Below are positions 32,226 through 45,179 of a stretch of 64,000 nucleotides of DNA, piece after piece (the first letter of the stretch is position 1; each line of letters begins with the position of its first letter). The translations under genes were made by a program, and so were the position numbers. The notes beneath the pieces were generated by a model. It did not search any database, was not told the origin of the DNA, and saw nothing but the letters and a program-made list of their open reading frames with translations. This DNA comes from Camellia lanceoleosa (Eukaryota > Streptophyta > Magnoliopsida > Ericales > Theaceae): NCBI GenBank assembly GCA_025200525.1, contig CM045760.1:45713932-45777931 (forward strand), given 5' to 3'.

Positions 32226-33413
32226 ACATCTAATAAATGTTCAACATTTTTATTGTAAATGATGCCATTGTTTCATCGTACACGGTGGTCATTTGGGTGG
32301 TAAACGTATTAAGAAAGCATGATATGGTTATGGAGATTATTCCGTAGATTACTCAATCATTTTACTTTGATAAAAACTACTCTTGTGATTTCTCTATCCG
32401 TTCTCTTGCTCTTTATCATTTCTCACTCTTGTCTCTTGCTTTCGAAGGCTTCTTGAAGATCTTTGTCTTTTTCAGTAGCTTATTTGTTCAAAAGAGTTCT
32501 CATTGAAGAGGTATGGCTTGAAATCCCTAAAACCCTATCCACTCTTTTGTACTTCATTTTGTTTTCTCTTAATTAGTTATTTCTTTCATATATTTTGCAC
32601 TGTATATTGGGTTCCTTTTGGTAAATTTGAATGTAATATTTGATTTTTATTAGTATGAATTTCTTATTTTGGAGACCATTATATAAATTTCCTCTGAGTT
32701 GTTCTTTATGTGGTCTTCTCTTTTTAGTATTTTCTATGCACATACCTGCAAGCATTTTGACAAATTGACATCATTGAAAATGGAAAGTGAGGGATAAATA
32801 CATGCTAATATTATGTGTATCTTGTTGACACTTATTGCTGTCACAATAATAGAACATTAAGAGTTGCTGTAGAAATTACATAGCATACTATGTTGGGTTT
32901 GTAATATGTAAACTCACAATTTGAATATATTGCTTAGCCTTTAATTGGGTAATTGTTAGAAACCCTTGATTTTTCTTGCTAGTCTGGTGTATGCTCAAGA
33001 TGCTCAATGTGCTGTCATAATAATTCTTTGGTGTGCATGTCCTTTTCAACTCATCATTCACAAGAACATCTATAATTCTGTATGTGTAGCTCCATTTCAT
33101 ATCAGTTTATTTATTTATTTTTGGTGGGTAATATTCATCTCAATTAGTAATGAACATGTATTTAAATGGTTCCCAATAAATAAAAGTTACAATGGTTCCC
33201 AATATCAACATTTCAAGTGGGAGAAATATCAAATGTGGGGTGACTAGTGGGTATTCATTGTCATTGTGCTTCTTTGTATGACAATATGATATTAATTATG
33301 TTGCCTTCTTGTTTCTTTCTATGATAGTGGATTGGAATTGGGCCCTCACAAAATGATGGTGGGAACTGCTAGTAGTGGTAAGGCTTTAAGGTGTGGATTG
33401 TGGGATAGATATG
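32226..33413. other. CACTA interior without recognised features
   Basis: AT-rich. Several short open frames here are unrelated to known families and are not called. Confidence 0.4.
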
Positions 33414-34006
33414 TTATATTGTTTGTGCAGTTGGTTAGAATAAATATTGCATGATACGCCATAAACTTAGTCAAAAAAAGGCGTTTCAGGGGCGAAAATT
33501 CAAAACAGCCCCCGAACGACCGTGTGGCTTGCACAGATAGCTTCGCCATCATAAATAGGACTTGTTAGAACTGACGGAATGTAATTCAGACCCGTAGGTA
33601 GGGAGTTAGAGCCGACATGCCCTAAACTTAGTCGAAAAAGAACTTTTCGGGAGCAAAAATTCATAACAGCCCCCTATCCACCGTGTGGCTCACACAGACA
33701 ATTCCCCCATAACAGATAGGACTTCTGAGAACTGACGAAACGTAATTCGGACCCGTAGGTTGGGAGTTAGAGCCGAATACGCCCTAAACTTACTCGAAAA
33801 AGGGTTTTCCGGGGGCAAAAATTCATAACACTCCCCGAATACACCTTACACTTAGTCGAGAAACTTGCAACACTTAGTTAAAAAAGCAACAAATTTATTA
33901 AAATAATATCTACATATTCTAATGATTGCCTTTATATATTTATAGGATGAAGAAATTACATATTATATTGTTTGTGCAGTTGGTTAGAATAAATATTGCA
34001 TGATAC
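33414..34006 (+). repeat. satellite-like repeat block between perfect 44-bp direct repeats
   Basis: The 44 bp from TTATATTGTTTGTGCAG to GCATGATAC occur identically at 33414-33457 and 33963-34006. Between them are two full units of 161 and 162 bp (33458-33618 and 33619-33780) and a partial third (33781 to about 33840). Each unit runs GCCCTAAACTTAGTCGAAAA ... GGGAGTTAGAGCCGA. They are GC-richer than the flanks. Confidence 0.8.
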
Positions 34007-34559
34007 ATATATATATACTTTCTTTTATTTCCAAGAAGACATTTTTCGATTGTTCTACCTTAAACGCATGTTAGAACATGTTCCATATGGCTAACTGAAT
34101 TGATATTTTGTAATCAATTCTAATGTTTCGTATTTTGTTTTTCTTTGTGGATGGCTTTGTTGCGTGGACTTGTGGATAATCCATATTAGTGCATGGAGAA
34201 GAATTTTCACTTTTGTGTAGAGCTAATATAATACTTTTGTCATCCTCAGCTTTTGTGTAGTTCATTATTACTTTTTTCGTGGTACATATATCACCTTTTG
34301 TTGTGGTACAGATTACGATGGTAATTTGTACCATGCCAAATGGTAATTTCACTTGGTAGTAAATGTATTTTTTTGTATACAGAGAGTTTTGATTTTTGTA
34401 TGATATATTTTGTATGGAATTCTTATTTTAGTTTGGACAATAGTTGATTTGTATGGACTTTGATATTTAATGTTATTTATTTTTGGTATATGGATGCAGA
34501 TTGTGGAATGATTAATAGTATGTATCATTTTGTTTTTATACGTATTACAGGTTGCATTG
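34007..34559. other. CACTA interior, AT-rich
   Basis: No coding, RNA or element terminus recognised before the right subterminal repeats start near 34560. Confidence 0.4.
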
Positions 34560-35963
34560 TATATAGATAGGTTATGGCGAAATTATAATTTCGCGATAAA
34601 ACATAATATCATGTTTTTGGCTACTAAACAACTAGTAGCTAAAAAGAAATTGGGAAAAGACATTTGGCGCCTAAAAGTTTTGTAGCAAAAAAAAAAAGAC
34701 ATTTGGCAATTAAAAGTTTTGTAGCAAAAAAAAAAAAAAAAGAAATTTGGCAACTAAAAGTTTTGAAACAAAAAAAAAAAAAAAAAGACATTTAGCGACT
34801 AAAAGTTTAGTAGCCCAAAAAAAAAAAAAAGACATTTGGCAACTAAAACTTTAGTAGCCAAAAGAAAATCAAATATTTGGTGACTAAAATATTTCGTAGC
34901 TAAAAACAAAAAATTAAATTATAAACACACTTTTGCCGACTAAAATTTTAGTAGCCAAAAATGTAGAACTTTAGGCGACCAAATATTTAGTAGCCAAAAG
35001 AGGAACTCTTTGCCGACTAAACATTTAGTAGCCAAAGATGAGGACTTTCGGCGACTAAATTTTTTGTAGCTAAAAAAGAACTCTTTGCCGACTAAAATTT
35101 TAGTAGCTAAAAAGGTGGGACTTTAGGCGACTAAAAGTTTAGTAGCCGAAAAGGGTCTAATTTAATTTAATGTCAAACCTTTTGGCGACTAAATATTTAG
35201 TCGGCAAATGAATACATTTGGCGACTAAAATAATTTTAGTCACCAATTAGCTTTCCCGAATTATTTTAGTCGCCAATTAACTTTCCCGACTACTCTTCAG
35301 CTGCTAATTTTGCGACCAAAAAACTTAGTCGCTAAAGCCCTTCGGCAACTAAAAATTGACTTTTGGTGACTAAAAATTTAGTCACTAAAAGTGAAAATTC
35401 TTGTAGTGAATCAAATCAAGATTTCTTCAACGTTGGATTTTAGGGTTCTTCTCTCATTCCTTTTCCAAGCTTGAAGTAGGAACTTTCTTAGAGTTATATA
35501 TATATATATATATATATATTTGCAAGTCTATACTTGTTTGGAATCTTTCTTTCATATTTTGAACTATGATTTTGGATTCATGAGCTCTAGATGATTTTTA
35601 AAGTAGATTTTATGTATATGTTTTCCCAAACTTTTGAAAGTATGAGCTATGTTGTTAAGTGTGAGTATTGTCTTGAAAAATTCTTTCAAAAATGAGGAAA
35701 ATCTAGTTTTGGTGGAAACCCTAGAAAATTTGGGGATTTTGAAAAAATGTTGAGTTATTATGAAATTCATGCTTAATAAATTATTATGGTGAATAATTAA
35801 AGGTGGGAATTCTATAATTGTATCTAATAAGGGATTCCATGGAAAAATGAGAAATGTTTGATTTTGAAGTTGGATGGATAGCTTATTGTTGGGTTGTCTT
35901 AAAAAGACCAAGTTTGAAAATAATGATTAACATGTAAAGAACGCATGTAACATGTATTGTTAT

Positions 35964-38077
35964 TGTCACGTCCCCAAAATAATTACAAGCACCCAACTCC
36001 AAACACTAGTACAAGGTGATATAAATAAAATGTGAAGCTTTAATTAATCAGAGTTGATATACAAAATGTGACACATGCGACATACATTCATAAATCATTC
36101 ATCATGAATCTACAGCATGTGTTACAAGACGGAATAAAGAATGAAAGCTAAACAGATATTCATATGTCCTAAAGGCTTACATCTTTCCAAGACTGTGCTT
36201 GGTTACAACAAAATAAGTCATAAGCTTAGTACAGATAAAGCCCTCGGCTTGTAAAAAGTAAATACAAAATAAACAAAAGTGAGCCTTTAGCTCCACAATC
36301 CTCCTAAGCTAAGTCATTGGCGGAGGCATATCACTAGCACCTGAAAATAGTTTTTCCCAAGTAGGGTGAGCCAAAACCCAGTAGAAACAATTTAACACAA
36401 TATATGAATTTTAACAAAGATATAAATGTAATGTGCATATACAATGCATGTGATAAAATCATTCATATTCTACAAGATCATAATATGCCTTATATCTCAA
36501 TCCATTTTATCTCAATTCGTTTCAAGTCAATTCATTTCACTTCAACTTGTGAGTCAAATTCATTGTTATCCAGACAACCCAATTGAGGTTGCAACTAAGT
36601 GATTCTCTAATCATTTCAACCATCAACCATTATACAAACACTTTAATTTGCCATTTTATGAAAATTTTGTTTGCAGGAATCGGTACCCATGTATACACGC
36701 ACAGTTTTTGGGACTTTTGTCCTAGACACACAGGCCAACTTAATTCAATGAAGTCCATCCCCTTTCTTCTCCCAAACATGGAATACATTCAATTTCTCCT
36801 CCCAAACATCATATATATACAATGTATTAAAACACAGTCATATTCAATGACAATCGATAAAAGATCAGTTTCAATTCACCAAATCCTTATGCAATTTCTA
36901 CAATAATCATAGTTATCCTCCACCGATAGCCCAAAACAGATATTTCTAAACAGATATACAATCTCAAAGATAGATAATTTATCCAAATTTTTCCATAGGT
37001 GAGAGATAACACGTATTCAACTCCACTATTTATATAAACATATATCCAATTTCACATTCTCAATACCAATTTTATTATCTATACAAAATAATCATTTGAA
37101 TCATTTTAGGACAAAACTCTACATTCTTCCAAGTCTAAACATGTGTCAAAATCAACATATTTGACACAACACATCCTCATATCTACACCCATAACCATTT
37201 TTAATACTTTTATTTTGAAAACCCCTCTTTAGATTTTAAACCAAAACCCTAAGTTTGTCTAAAATCCTCCAAATCCCAACATTGTTTACACAATTAACAA
37301 ATAACTAAGCTAAAAATCATAGAAGAGTGTAGAAAGTGCCTACCTCAAAGCTAGAAGTCAACCAAAGCAAAGAGGAAACTTCAAAGATGCTCAAACACAA
37401 TTCTATTCGGATGAAAACAAAGCCTTTGAGGTGCTCTACCTTTTTAGCAAAGGCATAAGGGTAGAGAACCCAATGGATCTAGGTGAAAATGTAAAAAGAA
37501 GATGAGTTTTAGAGAGAGAGGGTCAAGATCTAGGGTTTTGAAATGTTTTAAAGAGAGAAAGAGACGAAAGAGTGATGAAAAATATGGCTATTAAGAACTG
37601 ATATACACACAGACCGCTCAAGTGCAAGAAGTGAAACTCGAGCGTCGAACACAATAAGTTGTTCTACTCGATCGCAAGAAGTAACGCTTAAGCACAGAAT
37701 ACACACATCCAGTAGTTTTGTAGACAACAAACCAACGCTCGAACGCAAGAATGACTGCTCGAGTTGAGCCCGCTCAAGCGCAGAACGAACCGCTCGAGCG
37801 TAGAATACACTCTCCTAGTAGTTTTGCAGACCTACAAAAATACTGAGAGTTCACAAAGCCCGCTCAAGCGCAAGAAGTGCCGCTCGAGCGGAGGATCAGA
37901 ATTCTGGGCAACAAGAGTTTGGAAACTAAGTAACCAACGTATTCCAAACACAACCACAACAATCCAAAAGCCAAATTTAAGAAGATACAAGGGAAGTAAG
38001 ATGTGAACAACAATATGAAACCATGAAACCCGAGTCCGGGATATAACAAGGGTCGGGTCAAAACTGGAATCGCTATA
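35964..38077 (-). repeat. solo LTR, family X, copy 3
   Basis: Runs TGTCACGTCCCC ... GGAATCGCTATA on the plus strand with a perfect 5-bp TSD GTTAT (35959-35963 and 38078-38082), inserted in the Y LTR. On the minus strand it has about ten palindromic words of GCTCGAGCG type (37890-37613), a GTGTATATC TATA-like box near 37603, donor GAG|GTAGGC (GT at 37343) and acceptor ATTTTCAG ending at 36341 (1003 bp between). Confidence 0.9.
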
Positions 38078-39153
38078 GTTATTTATCTCTCGGATGATAT
38101 ATATTATGAAATTACATTGAGAAGAGATGTGGAAATTTTGATCACAATGAAAGATTGTGTGGTGAAATTAAAAATTTAACTATTATAATGCATTGTTACA
38201 TGTTGCGTTGCCTTTCCATTTCATTTTTCGTTATCTTTGATTTCGAATTTTCAATTGAAAATTATTGCTTGAGAAAGAAATTGTTTTTGTGAAACAAGAT
38301 TATCTTAAAATTTTTTTAGGGTAAATACGTTGGTAAGTCCAGATATGGGGTGTAGTTTGGTATTGGTTAAGTTGGCCTGAGTGTCTATTGTGAAAGACCA
38401 AAAACACGCTCGGATGAGGTACCACGTGCCCCTCGGTTAGAAACCAGTAAAATGGTGATTAGTAGTGTTTGATATGCCTACTTCCAAACCCTTACCTAGG
38501 GATTACCCGATTCATATTTACCATCCCTTGAATTATATTGAAGTTATTGAATGGTTGTGTTTTCAAATTTGCATCGTGCACAAGATTTTCAAAAGATAAA
38601 GAAATATATTTTAAGCATGGCATGACATATGCATTTATCTTAGAAGATTGCATAAGATGTATATACTTTGTTAAGATCTTTCTACTAGGCTTTGTACTCA
38701 TCCTAATGGATTTTGTGCAGAAAAGATGTGATGATTCCGCCAAGTTAAAGGCGTGGAGTATATTTTGAGGGCACATGGCCCTTTTCTTTTGTTGTTATTT
38801 TGACAAGCCGAGGCCTTTACATGTATGGATTTTGATAACCATTTTGTGTAACCGGGCATAAGCCTTGGAACTTATAACCCGTGAGGACATTAAATTGTAT
38901 TCGACTTGTTATGCCACATGCCATGGATTCATATTTTAGGAAATATTGAATGTATAATTGCATGTGGAATACTTTTATTAATCTCTATAGTATAACAAAT
39001 ACAAATGTTAGAAATTTGATGATGATGTTAATGGTGAACCATTATATCTAGTGTGCATTTTTTAAATGGAAGTTATTAAGTTGGGAATAAGATCATGTTG
39101 TTAGGGTACGTTTGGGTTTTATTCTGTTAATTTTTTTGGGGGGGGGGGTTACA

Positions 39154-39420
39154 CATTTCAAAAGGAAAGTTAATTAATCCATTTATAAATTTAAATTTAG
39201 AAATTTGAAAGGAAAAATTAATTAATCAGTTTTAAATTTTTTTTTAAAAAAAAATCTTATAGCTTTTATTGAATCATTTTTTAAAAAAATCTTATTATGT
39301 CTTAATTTACACATTTGAAAAAGCAAATTAATTAATCCATTTAAAAATTTAAATTTAGAAATTTGAAAAGAATCAGTTTTAAAATTTAAATTTTTGTACC
39401 ACTAATATATATGAATCAAT
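39154..39420. repeat. AT-rich ~156-bp repeat units, right side
   Basis: CATTTCAAAAGGAAAGTTAA at 39154 and ACACATTTGAAAAAGCAAA near 39311 continue the array seen at 21.1 and 23.5 kb. This was one locus before the LTR insertions. Confidence 0.6.
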
Positions 39421-39639
39421 TCACATTCTTCGTAGTTTATTTCTCTTCATGTTTAATTTTTTAAATATTTAAAAAATTTATTGGGTAGCTTTTATTCCCT
39501 TATAATGTGATTGATGATCCATTTTAAGAACTTATTTGTCCCACCAAATATTATATAGGTTTTTTTTAGATAGTGGATATCAATATAACAAAGGATCCAA
39601 AACTCCTTTCAAACATTGATAATATATTTGATTCACGGT

Positions 39640-40753
39640 TTTTGGCAGAAATTTTGAAAGGAAAAATGAAAAGGTGTATTAAATTAGATAAAATGTAATT
39701 ATATTTCATTCGCATTTTACCTATATCTTTCCTTTCTCATTCTAAATTTCTATCCAAATTCATGAATCAAACATAACATAAAGTTGGGGGACATATTTTC
39801 CATACTGAAAATTTTGAATTAATTTTAGTTTTTAAAATTGTATACTACAAACTCTTATCACACATGTCTCTCGATATAATAATGATTGAAATTTATTTTA
39901 GTTGCTATCTCAGAACTTAGTTATAGACAAAATGTGTAAGTCTTAAAGTTTTAAAGTAAAAATTTTATGTTAGAATTTGTTCAAATGTAATTCTCTTCAT
40001 ATTTATAAATTTTTTATTGATTGATAAAAAGTACTGTAAACATTAAGATTATTTTTTTTTTTTTTATGACATTGAGTTATTAAAAAATGATGTATTATAA
40101 CTTAAATCAAGAATTATTGAAGAAAAAAATCGACTTGAACTAGATTTTCTAGGCTAAGTTTTAATATTTAATCCAATATTGAAACCTCCAAATTAGTTTA
40201 TACCGGTCATGAATTAATAAAGACAATTTTTAATAATTAGGTGAAGGTTACATTAGCAAAAATATTGAGTCGAGTAGCTTCTAGGTCACTTTTAATGTTT
40301 AGTTCAACACCACAAGTCAATTATAATCCATTTTCATATAAGAGTTATGACATAAGACAATTTACAATTTTAAGTAGACAAATTTTTAGGCTTTACAAAA
40401 TAAGAAAAAAATTAGTACATCAACAAATGTAATTTACTACTATCATATGGTAGAATTAAAATTATGAAATTTAGAAAATGAAATGTATTTATATTTTATC
40501 ATAAATATAAATTTTGTAATTTATTCTTTAATTTTTACCAATTAAATTATGACATGTAACCTTTTATTAAAAACTTAGAATACATAATTAATGACATCAT
40601 AATAAAGATCTTCTCTTATGTGTAACTTTAATAAAAATGAATAAAATTTAATTGATTATAAATCATTTTTACTACATTTATTATTATTTTAATTTAAAAA
40701 CTAATTTTTGATTATTTATTTATACATGTGCATAGCACGGGTAATATACTAGT
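39640..40753 (+). mobile_element. Helitron copy, 3' end
   Basis: Ends with a short hairpin GTGCATAGCAC, GGGTAATATA and then CTAG followed by T (40749-40753), the form expected for a Helitron 3' terminus. Its body (39655-39880) is closely related to the interrupted copy that starts at 40755. No Rep/helicase coding. The 5' end was not located; the start given is the beginning of visible similarity. Confidence 0.6.
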
Positions 40754-41691
40754 ATCTATATAATAGCAAAGAGATATTTCATTGATAAAGGATATGAAAC
40801 TTCCAAAGTTTCATCAGAAAATTTCAAATTTTAGTAACTAAATAAAAATATTTTTAAAAAAATCATTGGTTGTTGCCCTATCCTAAAAAATTCCATAACC
40901 AATTAATCTATCTCACCAAAAGATTTTGAAAAGAAAAATGAAAATGTGTGTGAAATTAAATAGGATAAATTACACTGACACCCTCACAAGTTTCTGTTTA
41001 ATAAAGATTCCCTCCTCACATTTGAAAAATTACACTTACCCCCTGTGATATTAAAATAACATACTTGCCCCTTAGCTTTATACATATAAAATAATAAAAT
41101 AATATAAATATTTTTTTCATGTCATTTGAAGGGAAATAACAGTCATCTTCTTTGGTTTAACTCACACAAAAAAATTATATTATTATATTTTTTGTATTTT
41201 TTTATTTTTACTAAATTATTTTAATATTTTTTTTTAATTTTTTTAGATACAGTTAATATACTATTTTGTGATTTTCTTTTATAAAATTCACCTAATACAA
41301 AAAAATATAAAAATATAAAAATTTAATATATTATCTTATTATGTTATATTCAATTGATTTTTTTTTTTAAATTGTATAAATTTTATACTTTTTAAATCTA
41401 TCTATATTAAATTGATCTAATCAAGATGTAATGATGGAAATAAAAATGAAAAATTATATTCATATATAAAAATTTATACAAAAAAATTAGAAAAATGTTA
41501 TGATAATGATATTGTTCTAAATATAAATAATGTTTATAGGTGTTTTGTTTTAAAGTGAAAGGTCACCATCAAGCTATATTATTGTGTTTGAAAATTCTAT
41601 ATAAAATTTATGTTTATATATCATCACTCAATAAGAATATGTTCAGGTAGAATTTAATGATGAAAGGTTGTAGAATGTAGTTGTAACGGCC

Positions 41692-44364
41692 CAAAAATAT
41701 ATAATAAACCCAATTTTACTCATAACATGATCTAATTCTCAATTATTCCATCATTAACATGAGAGAGAGAATAAAAAATATTACATTAATTAATGTAAGG
41801 ACCAAAAACCCCTTTCTTTTCTATTCATGACTTTCTAGTAAGATTCATAAAACAAATCACATGCATTCATGTATTCACTATTTCTAAAATATGAATCTAT
41901 GGCATGTGATGATAGAAATTTAAAGCAAGCTAAGTACCAAATAATGCCCTATTGGCTACAAGTTCCATGGTCTTGCTCGGTTACACAAAAGTGGTGTTCA
42001 CACCCAAACATGAATAACCCTTGGCTTACAAATAAATAAATAAATAAAAACCGAGCTTTGTGTTCCAAAAGTTCCTCCTTGCCTTCACTTTCGGCAGAGG
42101 CACATCGCAATCACCTGGAAGTGGTTTCCACTAAGGGATAAGTATAAAGCCTAGGAGAAATAATCTAAATAAAAGAGCATGTAGTTTAACAATATCATGA
42201 GGTGCAATACATATGAGATGCCAATGTCAAAAATATAGGTTTTCTCATTTTAAAATTCACATGCCATGCACTTGTTCAAAAACATAACCAATTTAATCAT
42301 CCATTTGATAGAACAAGGGACGGTAAATACGACACTGGTAATCCTTAGGCTGGTATTTGCAAGTAGACATAACTAGCACTACCAATCTCTACTTCACCGG
42401 CTCGTAACCAGAAGGCACGTGATACCTACTCCGCATGTGTTTTCGGTTTTTCACCTTAGACACTCAGGCCAACTTAAACAACACCAATCTATACCCCCTA
42501 TCCGGACTTACCAAACGTATTTACCCCATAATCCAACACATTTCAAATATTCTCAATGAATCAATTTGAAAATCAGTTTCTCAAATCTAATGCAAGGATT
42601 AAATCATGAGATTAAACAATGTCCAATGCCATGCATTAATTTGCAAATATTTCAATTTATCTAATTCACATTCAATTTCTACAACAATAAATGCAACCCT
42701 CCACTGGTTGCCAAAACAATTATCTCTATACAAAATATAAATTTTAAGAAACAAATATAACTCTTAATCTCATATTTTCAATAATTTCAATATAAGAGTA
42801 ACAATTACATATTCAATCTCCTCTTTCCCAACTCAATCAAAATCATAATATTCTTCCAAAAATTTCATCAATTTTCCCTTTTTATTCAAACTCAAGAATT
42901 TACCAAGAATTTTCATAATGCCATAAACAACATATGTTTCTTTCAACTTTTCTCAATTCCTCAACATGATAAATATTTTCATCTTTCTCAAAGTTCAATA
43001 TTTTCAAATTAAACAATTTTCAAAAGAAACCTCAATGGTTTTCAATATTCCCAACAACATTCTCATCAATCTCATCACTTTAAGCATCCACTTTCAAATT
43101 CTCATTTGTTCAAATAAACACATGTTTTTAACTCTTGCAAGCTTTTCACAAACTTATCCCAAAAATCTAAATCTTAACATTTTAAATTTCTAGGATTTTA
43201 TTAAAATTTTGGAGATTTCTCATAAAAAAAAAATACATTCCTTAACATCCATGAATCATAAAAAAACCACACTCAACTAACAAGAAATTTTCAAAAAATA
43301 TTGAGAACTCCCCCCTTTTTATACAGTTAATATATCATTAATAAAACCCTAATCTTTTCAAATATCACATTATCAAAATAACACATAATAAAGTTAAAAC
43401 ACATACACAATGTTTAGAAAATCCTTACCTCAATAGCGAGAAGGAAGAAGAAGCAAAAATTCCAAATTTTGACTTCGTCGAATTTCAATCTCCATCGATC
43501 AAAACGTTGCTTTTGCAACGCTTTTCACTTTGGCCTCTAGAACTAGGGTCTAAAATCTAATAAATTTTGGCAGATCAAAAAGGTTGTGTGATAAACCTAA
43601 AAGAAATTTGGGGGAGAGAGAGAGAGAGAGAGAGAAGCTCTCTCTTCTCCAAAACAGAGAGAAAGGAAATCAAAGTAAAGGGAAAAAAAATAGGAGGAGA
43701 GGGGGCCCACGTGATGCCTCTCTTGATAAATATATTTTTGTTTTTTATTTTATTTCAAACATCTATCTATACATATACATCTATATGTATATATATATAT
43801 CAATTAAAAGTATGTTTCAATATCATTATAATATTAGTAACATAAATGATAAAAATAATATAATCTTTTCTCACCACAAAATATATTTCGTTTGATTGTG
43901 CACACCATAAATATTTGTAACTCTCTCATAGTAGTAAAATAAATAATAACGATAATAATAATAATAACAACGACAGTAATAAGTGGTACAAACGAGTCAT
44001 GATTCAATTAATTAGATCCAAAATGAATCAAATTTAATAATCTAGAATAAATCTCCAACTAAGATTAATGTATAAAATAATCTAAATAGACTCAAGGTGG
44101 CCCCCACCATACACATAATTAAATATGAACCAAAATGATTAAGTATAGGTTAATCAAATAAGTCTCAAAAATTAAATTATATCTCATTTAATACTCAAGA
44201 CCCAAGAATAATTAAAACTCAAAAAAAAAATGCCAAATAGGCCTTATGAAGTTGAAATCAACAAGTAATATAATTTTTTTTCATCAATTTAAATAAAATG
44301 GTCCACGATACCACAACTATAATAATAATAAGGGCAAAAATTCAATTTGATTCAACTCGTTACA
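41692..44364 (-). repeat. LTR-like block W
   Basis: Starts TGTAACGGCCC and ends CAACTCGTTACA on the plus strand, like the LTR ends of families T and X. It has the same landmarks in minus orientation: acceptor CTTCCAG ending at 42115, donor GAG|GTAAGGAT (GT at 43438), and a GA microsatellite near 43615. Flanking 5-mers (GTAGT, ATATG) do not match, so the right boundary or the insertion history is uncertain. Confidence 0.5.
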
Positions 44365-45179
44365 ATATGTCGTTATGATGATAGGAAAAGGGAATAGTAA
44401 AAAAAATGAAAAGATGGTCATTAAGAAAATTTTGGAGCATAACATCAATGTAATAATTGATTTTGGGTGACTGCTCGAGCAGAGATTTGTAACTCCCAGT
44501 ATCTCGCAGGTTTGCAGGCGAGACCACTCGAGCGAAGGAAAGATCTCTCAAACGTAAGATGCAAGCTCCCAGTATTTTCACTATAGCTCTGCAAAACTTT
44601 TGAGACCTTGCGTTTACCGCTCGAGCAGTGGAAAATTCGCTTGAGCGGTCCCTTTGTATTTCGGCACTTCGCTCAAGCGATGGAAAGTTTGCTCGAGTGG
44701 TCTGGTTGAGGCAGCCACTTAAAGGTCCAACAAACACTCATTTTTCTCACTTTTTCCAACACTTTTCTCTCTCTAGTACCTTACTTTGAAACCCTAGCAC
44801 CGAAACTTTGATTTCCTTTGATTTTTACTAAGATCCACCTCAGATCTCCGAAAGGGATTGAAGAACAAGCCTAGATGAAAAGCATTACCAATTGTTTTGT
44901 CATTTCTTGAAGCTTGAAGTTGGGTTTTCATCATTTACTTTTAATCTTAAGATAAGGGTATTTTTAACTTGGTAGATTTATGGTTTGAAGTATATATGTG
45001 ATATTTTCTTAGTTATAATAATGTATGAGATGGTTTTTGTAATATAAAGTGGGTTTTGTTGAATAAAAAGGGTTTCCCCCATGTTTGGAAATTTTTCTTT
45101 TATAACGTTCTTGATTATTGTTAGAAATTGTGAATATTGACCTTTTATATCCTAATGGGAGAAAAACCCCATATTTTTA

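Larger units (their letters stand above)
24354..35408. mobile_element. large CACTA element carrying captured receptor-kinase exons
   Basis: Left end CACTACAACAAAATACACC at 24354, right end GAAAATTCTTGTAGTG at 35408, perfect 3-bp TSD AAT (24351-24353 and 35409-35411). Long subterminal arrays of GGCGACTAAA / TTTAGTCGCCAAAA occupy 24380-24980 and 34560-35400. Net length without the fold-back CACTA inside is about 6.5 kb. No transposase was recognised. The interior holds a CT/C-rich leader-like stretch (24990-25270), four LRR exons (30502-31146) and satellite-like repeats (32.0 and 33.5 kb). Confidence 0.88.
23711..39153 (+). repeat. solo LTR (family Y) interrupted by a CACTA and another LTR
   Basis: Starts TGTGATGTCTGGAGTCC and ends GGGGGGGTTACA, with a perfect 5-bp TSD CATTT (23706-23710 and 39154-39158). 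Net length without the CACTA (24354-35408) and the X LTR (35964-38077) is about 2.27 kb. Repeated CCGCTTGTGCGG words (23925-24120) precede a CT-rich leader. A donor-like GAA|GTAGGAA (GT at 35476) and an acceptor-like TTTTGTGCAG (ending 38720) enclose about 1126 bp once the nested LTR is removed. Confidence 0.85.

Noticed and set aside
35487..35520. TA microsatellite as an element end or origin
   Set aside because: A plain (TA)n run within the Y LTR; similar runs at 47940 and 24206 have no associated structure.
43567..43895. Overlapping 92- and 103-codon frames
   Set aside because: They arise from a GA microsatellite and AT-rich DNA in an LTR; repeated Arg-Glu is a low-complexity artefact.
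44064..44070. ATTAA followed by TG, a possible left border and TSD partner for block V (right flank ATTAA at 50132)
   Set aside because: The 7-base match is easily chance in AT-rich DNA and it would overlap the end of block W; left as unresolved.
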